This document shows positions 54,956 through 59,493 of a stretch of 59,493 nucleotides of DNA, piece after piece. Within the stretch, counting starts at the first letter, position 1, and every line of letters begins with the position of its first letter. This stretch comes from an uncultured Bacteroidota bacterium (GTDB taxonomy: Bacteria; Bacteroidota; Bacteroidia; AKYH767-A; 2013-40CM-41-45), in the NCBI GenBank assembly GCA_937871435.1, contig CALMQM010000091.1, positions 1-59,493 on the forward strand, read 5' to 3'. A model generated the notes under the pieces. That model was not told the origin of the DNA and ran no database searches. It saw only the letters and a program-made list of their open reading frames with translations. Position numbers and translations under genes: made by a program.

Positions 54956-56194
54956 ATGAAAATTCTTTACTTGACGTATGATGGTTTGACTGATCAATTG
55001 GGACAATCACAGGTGATTCCCTATTTGAGAGGGTGGCGTAAAATGGGACATGAAATTACCATCATGAGCTCTGAAAAAAAGGCCAAACCGGAGTTGATTG
55101 CCTCCATTGGTAAAATGTTAAAAGAAGAAGGTATCACGTGGAAGAATATTCCTTACACCAAGAGCCCTCCAGTTCTTTCTACTGTTTTTGATATCTTCCG
55201 TATGATACGGTATTGCAACAGACTGATGAAAGAATCCAGCTTCGATATTGTTCATTGCCGAAGCTATGTGCCTTCTCTGATTGGTGAATACCTCAAACGA
55301 AAATCAGGATTGAAATTCATTTTTGATATGCGTGGATTTTATGCTGATGAACGGATTGACGGGGATATCTGGGATCAGAACAAACTTGTATACCGGATTA
55401 TTTATCGATATTTTAAAAAGAAGGAAGCACGATTTTTATCCTGTGCAGATTATACAATCTGTCTCACAGAGTCGGCCAGAAAAGAAATAGCTTCCTGGAG
55501 AAGCATAGCAAATCAACCAATACCAATTGAAGTAATTCCTTGTTGTGTGGACACAGATTATTTCCATCCTGAAAAGGTGAAAAATGAAGAACGTATTGAG
55601 GCAGCCGAAAAATTGGGGATTCATAAAGATGATCTTGTACTTTCTTATTTGGGAGCTGTAGGCACCTGGTATATGCTGGATGAAATGCTGGATTTTTATA
55701 AACAGCTTTCTTTAAAATATACGAATTCAAAATTTCTGTTTATCACTCACGAAAGTCCGGATCTCATCCATAAACACGCCAGATTGAAACAGATTCCAGA
55801 CGATAAATTAATCATCTATAAAGCGGATCATGACGAGGTCCCTACCTATTTATCTCTTTCACACCTTTCCATATTTTTCATAAAACCGGTATATTCAAAG
55901 AAAGGATCATCACCTGCTAAAATGGGCGAAATCCTGAGCATGGGAATTCCGATACTTTGCAATTCGGAAGTTGGAGATACAACTGAAATTATCGGGTCAA
56001 CAAAAACCGGAGCAGTACTAAAATCTTTTACCCCGGCTGATTACGATTATCTTATTGATCAAATACCAAGATTACTCGCTACTCCTAAAACACAGATCAG
56101 AGAAGCAGCATTGCAATATTTTTCATTGGAAAAAGGTGTTGAAAAATACAATAAGGTTCACAAGCTGGCTCAGACTTCAAACAGGTCGTGTTGA
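54956..56194 (+). CDS. GT4-family glycosyltransferase
   Basis: The 412-residue GT-B enzyme begins MKILYLTYDGLTDQLGQSQV and has FDIVHCRSYVPSLIGEYL, FIFDMRGFYADERIDG, LSYLGAVGTWYMLDEMLDFY and KGSSPAKMGEILSMGIPILCN with the conserved late Glu. The family is often labelled glycosyltransferase group 1. It is divergent from the membrane-protein gene and is the last gene of the polysaccharide region. The upstream TACCCTTG (54937-54944) is one mismatch from the -7 element. Confidence 0.9.
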   Translation: MKILYLTYDGLTDQLGQSQVIPYLRGWRKMGHEITIMSSEKKAKPELIASIGKMLKEEGITWKNIPYTKSPPVLSTVFDIFRMIRYCNRLMKESSFDIVHCRSYVPSLIGEYLKRKSGLKFIFDMRGFYADERIDGDIWDQNKLVYRIIYRYFKKKEARFLSCADYTICLTESARKEIASWRSIANQPIPIEVIPCCVDTDYFHPEKVKNEERIEAAEKLGIHKDDLVLSYLGAVGTWYMLDEMLDFYKQLSLKYTNSKFLFITHESPDLIHKHARLKQIPDDKLIIYKADHDEVPTYLSLSHLSIFFIKPVYSKKGSSPAKMGEILSMGIPILCNSEVGDTTEIIGSTKTGAVLKSFTPADYDYLIDQIPRLLATPKTQIREAALQYFSLEKGVEKYNKVHKLAQTSNRSC

Positions 56195-56292
56195 TTCAGA
56201 ATTTGAAGTTTAATGCGAATAATCTTTGTTTAAATTATTCTTCTATTTAGAGTTCCAGGATAAATTAAGTTGATCCTTCGTACACCGAAGTT

Positions 56293-56760
56293 TTAACCTC
56301 CATGATGATATGATTCATTTTTCAGAATGGTCATGGCACGGTAGATTTGCTCTACCAAAAACAACCGAATCATCTGATGCGTGAAAGTAAATGATGAAAA
56401 TGAAAGAACAGTATTGGCTCTTTTTCTTAGCTCTTCATTTACACCGTAAGCTCCTCCTATTATGAAGATGATTCTCGGAAATCCCTGTAACATCCATTGC
56501 TGCATTTTATTTGCCAATTCCGTTGATTGCATTCCTTGTCCGCGTTCGTCAAGAAGAACAACATAATCTCTTGGCTTTATGCGCGAAAGTACATCCAGAC
56601 TTTCTGAGGAAATTATTTTACCCGGATCTGAACCGGTTCCTGCATTCAACTGAGTGACCACCACAGGTAAATAATGCTTCAGTCTTTTGAGATAATTTTC
56701 AATGCCTTCCTGCAAGTACTTTTCGGTTGTTTTGCCGATAAAAAACAATTCACATTTCAT
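56293..56760 (-). CDS. rlmH: 23S rRNA (pseudouridine-1915-N3) methyltransferase RlmH
   Basis: The 155-residue SPOUT methyltransferase methylates pseudouridine 1915 of 23S rRNA. It has YVVLLDERGQGMQSTELAN, IIFIIGGAYGVNEELRKRAN (SAM-binding knot) and the conserved end HQMIRLFLVEQIYRAMTI to NESYHHGG. Length is standard. Promoter and start are clear, with TATCTTTG 17 bases before the ATG. Confidence 0.97.
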   Translation of the reverse strand: MKCELFFIGKTTEKYLQEGIENYLKRLKHYLPVVVTQLNAGTGSDPGKIISSESLDVLSRIKPRDYVVLLDERGQGMQSTELANKMQQWMLQGFPRIIFIIGGAYGVNEELRKRANTVLSFSSFTFTHQMIRLFLVEQIYRAMTILKNESYHHGG

Positions 56761-56777
56761 AGACTCCGCTTTCCCTC

Positions 56778-56785
56778 CAAAGATA
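56778..56785 (-). promoter_or_regulatory. -7 promoter element of rlmH
   Basis: On the minus strand this reads TATCTTTG, 17 bases before the rlmH ATG. The -33 half is not clear. Confidence 0.6.
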
Positions 56786-56917
56786 CAATTCCCTCTGTTG
56801 ACATTCGATCGTTAATAAGCCGGAAAACGACAGGAACTTAGTGTCAATTTATAGTGTATTTTAGCCATTCACTTCCTTTCTGGCTTGATGTTTGCCATCC
56901 GGAGAGCACTTAAAAGC

Positions 56918-57304
56918 ATGAAAAAAACAAAGATTTTTGTATTGTTTCTTAGTATTTGTCTAAATGCATTTGCTCTGGACATTTACGATGAAATTTCAAA
57001 CGCACTGCGCAGCGGCGACTCCAAACAGGTATCCACCTTTTTTGGCAATACATTGGATATGACGATCAGCAACCAGGAAGATGTTTATAGCAAGGCCCAG
57101 GCTGAACTTATTCTTAAAGATTTCTTTTCAAAAAACCCACCTAAATCGTTCATTGTAAACCACAAAGGTTCATCCAAAGAAGGAACTTTATATGCGATCG
57201 GTACTTTGCTGACAGCGAATGGAAAATCCTTTAGAACCTCTTTTTATCTTAAATCTTCAGGAGGAAAATACCTGTTACAGGAACTCCGCATTGAGCCACT
57301 TTAA
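56918..57304 (+). CDS. DUF4783 exported protein
   Basis: The 128-residue protein starts at ATG 56918 with a signal peptide (MKKTKIFVLFLSICLNAFA); frames from 56885 or 56888 add a lead that breaks the signal. The rest is a small alpha+beta (NTF2-like) domain: IYDEISNALRSGDSKQVSTFF, the AELILKDFFSKNPPKSF segment and LLQELRIEP at the end, matching the Bacteroidota family DUF4783. The function is not known. In this phylum it is often found next to nadC, as here. Confidence 0.85.
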   Translation: MKKTKIFVLFLSICLNAFALDIYDEISNALRSGDSKQVSTFFGNTLDMTISNQEDVYSKAQAELILKDFFSKNPPKSFIVNHKGSSKEGTLYAIGTLLTANGKSFRTSFYLKSSGGKYLLQELRIEPL

Positions 57305-57307
57305 TTT

Positions 57308-57326
57308 GATTCAGCAAAGCTGAATC
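57308..57326 (+). other. short hairpin between DUF4783 gene and nadC
   Basis: GATTCAGC (57308-57315) and GCTGAATC (57319-57326) form a perfect 8-bp stem with loop AAA. It starts 4 bases after the stop codon but no T run follows, so it may be an RNA-stabilising hairpin or a weak terminator. Confidence 0.5.
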
Positions 57327-57349
57327 CTGTGAGTTTCTTCGTCAATAAC

Positions 57350-57357
57350 TACCTTTG
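57350..57357 (+). promoter_or_regulatory. -7 promoter element upstream of nadC
   Basis: TACCTTTG matches TAnnTTTG and lies 67 bases before the nadC ATG. No -33 TTG was found at the right spacing. Confidence 0.45.
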
Positions 57358-57424
57358 ACATCCCCTGAATGAATGGAGGTATTCTTTATTTTCACCTGTT
57401 CATTATTATCAGATTACAAAATTC

Positions 57425-58300
57425 ATGAATCCTATAGACATATCCACTGTTCCTCATTATGGTTTATCCATAAGTGATTTTATCAGGCAGGCTTTATTGG
57501 AAGATATTGGTGACGGTGATCACACATCATTAAGTACAATTGATCCCGATTCCAAGGGCAAAGCAAGAGTAATGGTAAAAGAAGACGGGGTAATAGCAGG
57601 ACTTGTAGTAGCCGATCAGGTATTAAATATTGTTGACTCTTCTCTTGTTGTGAAAGTGCTTGTACAAGAAGGGGCATTCGTGAAGCAGAAAGATGTAGTG
57701 ATGGAAATTGAAGGCTCAGTCATGTCCATGCTTAAAGCTGAAAGACTCCTTCTTAATTGCATGCAAAGAATGAGCGGCATAGCTTCATTGACCAAACGTT
57801 ATGTCGATGCCGTTAAAGGCACAGGCGCTAAAATCCTTGATACCCGAAAGACTACTCCAAATTTCCGATTGTTTGAAAAGTGGGCAGTGAGTTTAGGTGG
57901 GGGTGTAAATCATCGCTTCGGGTTGTACGATATGATTCTAATCAAAGACAATCATGTTGATGCCAGTGGTGGAATAAAGAAAGCATTGCAAAAGGCGAAT
58001 GATTATTTGAAATCAAATGGCAAAGAATTGCAGATCGAAATTGAAACACGTAATCTCGATGAAGTGAAGCAGGTGCTTGAATTCGGAAAAGCCAACAGAA
58101 TCCTGCTGGATAACTTCACACCTGAACTAATGGCAGAAGCAGTTCGACTGATTCACAAAAGAATTGAAACAGAAGCCTCCGGTGGAATTACACTCGAAAA
58201 TGTTCGCAAGTATGCAGAAACCGGAGTAGATTATATCTCAGCCGGAGCCCTCACCCACTCTTACAAGAGTCTGGATATCTCCATGAAAATTGCAAAATGA
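57425..58300 (+). CDS. nadC: nicotinate-nucleotide pyrophosphorylase (carboxylating)
   Basis: The 291-residue enzyme converts quinolinate and PRPP to nicotinate mononucleotide, CO2 and pyrophosphate in NAD synthesis. It has LLEDIGDGDHTS, LNCMQRMSGIASLTKRYV, LDTRKTTPNFRLFEKWAV, GGGVNHRFGLYDMILIKDNH and the late barrel strands IEIETRN, RILLDNF and ASGGITLENV; all are the standard active-site segments. It overlaps the YihY-family gene by 4 bases. Confidence 0.97.
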   Translation: MNPIDISTVPHYGLSISDFIRQALLEDIGDGDHTSLSTIDPDSKGKARVMVKEDGVIAGLVVADQVLNIVDSSLVVKVLVQEGAFVKQKDVVMEIEGSVMSMLKAERLLLNCMQRMSGIASLTKRYVDAVKGTGAKILDTRKTTPNFRLFEKWAVSLGGGVNHRFGLYDMILIKDNHVDASGGIKKALQKANDYLKSNGKELQIEIETRNLDEVKQVLEFGKANRILLDNFTPELMAEAVRLIHKRIETEASGGITLENVRKYAETGVDYISAGALTHSYKSLDISMKIAK

Positions 58301-59268
58301 AGAATCGGTCTCCACAGACTTTTCAGAGAAATCTGATGAAACGGGTATTGAGAGTGATTCTTTTTTCACCACCGATTCGCTCGTTTATCAATTACACAAA
58401 ACGTGTAGCTTTACCAGGATTTGACAGTCTGCCTGTTTACGACGTGGCAGATTTCTTTTTTACCGGTATTCAACGGGGTTCGATCGTGACACGTGCACAG
58501 TCTTTGGCTTTTAGTTTCTTCCTCGCCATTTTTCCTGCTACCATTTTTCTTTTCTCTCTCATTCCATATATACCTATTCATGATTTTCAACCACAGTTGT
58601 TGGAATTGATTCAAAATATTTTGCCAAAGAACGCATATGAATCCGCCAGAACCACAATAGAAGACATCATTAAAATTCAGCGTGGAGGATTGCTCTCATT
58701 TGGTTTCCTGCTCGCGTTGTATTTTACTACCAATGGATTTATGACAATGATGCGAGGTTTCAACAGTTCTTATCATGTGGTTGAGACCCGTTCTCCGTTC
58801 AAACAACGTATGGTAGCAATGGTGTTAACATTTTTGCTTACTATTCTTGTCATTGTATCCACTGCTTTAATCATCTTCAGCGAACTCGCCACAAAATATC
58901 TGGTGAAACACAGCATACTGAAAACTAAAACTCAGGTTGCTTTACTGCTGCTGGGAAAATGGGCAGTAGTGCTCGCATTGTTTTTCATAGCAATTTCTTT
59001 CCTGTATTATTATGCTCCTGTAATGAGAAAACGATGGAGATTTATTTCGGCGGGTTCAACATTTGCCACGTTGCTGTCTATCATTGTGTCGACAGGATTT
59101 GCCTACTTCGTAAATCATTTCGGACAATACAATAAAATTTACGGATCCATCGGAACATTGATTGTGATTATGCTTTGGATTTATTTCAATAGCCTCATAC
59201 TCATTCTTGGCTTTGAATTAAACGCGAGTATTGATAATGCGAAAAAGCAAGTCAGGCGCGTGTTTTGA
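58297..59268 (+). CDS. YihY/UPF0761-family membrane protein
   Basis: The 323-residue inner-membrane protein has six predicted membrane segments and the family core: RAQSLAFSFFLAIFPATIFLFSLIPYI, SFGFLLALYFTTNGFMTMMRGFN, FLYYYAPVMRKRWRFISAG, FGQYNKIYGSIGTLIVIMLWIY. The family was once wrongly called ribonuclease BN; the actual function is not settled. The ATG overlaps the nadC stop by 4 bases, so the two are co-translated. Confidence 0.92.
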   Translation: MKNRSPQTFQRNLMKRVLRVILFSPPIRSFINYTKRVALPGFDSLPVYDVADFFFTGIQRGSIVTRAQSLAFSFFLAIFPATIFLFSLIPYIPIHDFQPQLLELIQNILPKNAYESARTTIEDIIKIQRGGLLSFGFLLALYFTTNGFMTMMRGFNSSYHVVETRSPFKQRMVAMVLTFLLTILVIVSTALIIFSELATKYLVKHSILKTKTQVALLLLGKWAVVLALFFIAISFLYYYAPVMRKRWRFISAGSTFATLLSIIVSTGFAYFVNHFGQYNKIYGSIGTLIVIMLWIYFNSLILILGFELNASIDNAKKQVRRVF

Positions 59269-59360
59269 CGACGGTTCCCGGTTGCTGGTTTCGGGTTTCG
59301 AGTTAATAGTTCCTGATACCTTGTACCTAATACTTAGTACTTAAGACCTAATACTTAAAG
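59269..59360. other. intergenic sequence leading into repeats
   Basis: This short stretch contains scattered partial copies of the later heptamer, such as ACCTAATACTT at two places (59325 and 59346 regions), and no gene or hairpin terminator I can support. Confidence 0.45.
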
Positions 59361-59402
59361 TTGGTTGATGGTTGTTGGTTGTTGGTTGTTGGTTGATGGT
59401 TG
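59361..59402 (+). repeat. heptanucleotide tandem repeat (TTGGTTG/ATGGTTG)
   Basis: Six perfect 7-base units fill 42 bases in the order TTGGTTG, ATGGTTG, TTGGTTG three times, ATGGTTG. Only the first base varies. Confidence 0.95.
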
Positions 59403-59438
59403 TATAGTATAAAGCCTCTACCACCCCAGTCCCTCAAC

Positions 59439-59493
59439 ACCTAATACCTAATACCTAATACCTAATACCTAATACCTAATACCTAATACCTAA
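59439..59493 (+). repeat. heptanucleotide tandem repeat (ACCTAAT)n, cut by window end
   Basis: Seven complete ACCTAAT units and a partial eighth run to the last base of the window, so the real length is unknown. Degenerate copies lie upstream from 59325. Confidence 0.95.

Noticed and set aside
54827-55006. N-terminal extension of the membrane protein
   Set aside because: It overlaps the divergent glycosyltransferase gene and the -7 element at 54844 and has no conserved features.
59361-59493. CRISPR array
   Set aside because: Units are 7 bases with no spacers; these are simple tandem repeats, and no cas genes are present.

Overview
The window comes from a Bacteroidota genome. The evidence is the thrS-infC-rpmI-rplT operon order, promoters with the Bacteroidetes -7 element TAnnTTTG, mostly absent Shine-Dalgarno sequences, PspC/PadR and GIN-domain envelope genes, the DUF4783-nadC pair, and a large PKD-repeat protein that ends in a type IX secretion (T9SS) sorting domain. 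DNA is AT-rich throughout. I cannot place it below phylum from sequence reading alone. The window starts inside a gene and ends inside a tandem repeat.

Layout. 1-13092 is housekeeping: a truncated acyl-CoA carboxylase, a MazG-like pyrophosphohydrolase, the thrS-infC-rpmI-rplT operon (infC starts at ATA), a lone methyltransferase, a TPR lipoprotein, recA, a PadR-PspC pair, a GIN-domain protein and an FKBP lipoprotein. 13331-56194 is a roughly 43 kb surface-polysaccharide region. 56293-59268 returns to housekeeping (rlmH, DUF4783, nadC, YihY), followed by two families of heptanucleotide repeats.

The polysaccharide region has four parts. (a) 13331-19532: glycosyltransferase, Wza-like export lipoprotein, Wzc-like tyrosine kinase with a (Tyr-Gly)9 tail, an RmlC-type epimerase and a WecA/MraY-like initiating phosphotransferase. 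(b) 20344-29623: gmd-fcl (GDP-L-fucose) and a glycosyltransferase, running directly into a tightly packed six-gene cassette. Five of those genes match the Campylobacter jejuni O-methyl-phosphoramidate capsule pathway: Cj1415-type CDP-amidate kinase, a methyltransferase, Cj1418-type glutamine kinase, Cj1417-type gamma-glutamyl-CDP-amidate hydrolase and Cj1416-type CTP:phosphoglutamine cytidylyltransferase. The sixth is a sulfotransferase-fold protein that I propose as the phosphoramidate transferase. (c) 29720-33790: a 1356-residue T9SS cargo protein with a propeller-like N-terminal region and nine PKD-type repeats. (d) 33888-56194: a Wzm/Wzt ABC exporter, a CDP-6-deoxyhexose and C-methyl branched-sugar module, several methyltransferases and glycosyltransferases, a second sulfotransferase-like protein, and a polymerase-like membrane protein on the opposite strand.

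Working model (inference): the cell makes a fucose-containing, heavily methylated, branched-sugar glycan and decorates it with phosphoramidate built from glutamine, ATP and CTP. The 3'-phospho-CDP-amidate donor resembles PAPS, which would suit a sulfotransferase-fold transferase. The neighbouring T9SS protein may be displayed on the same surface. Seven SAM-dependent methyltransferase-family proteins lie in the region, and no PAPS-making sulfate adenylyltransferase is visible.
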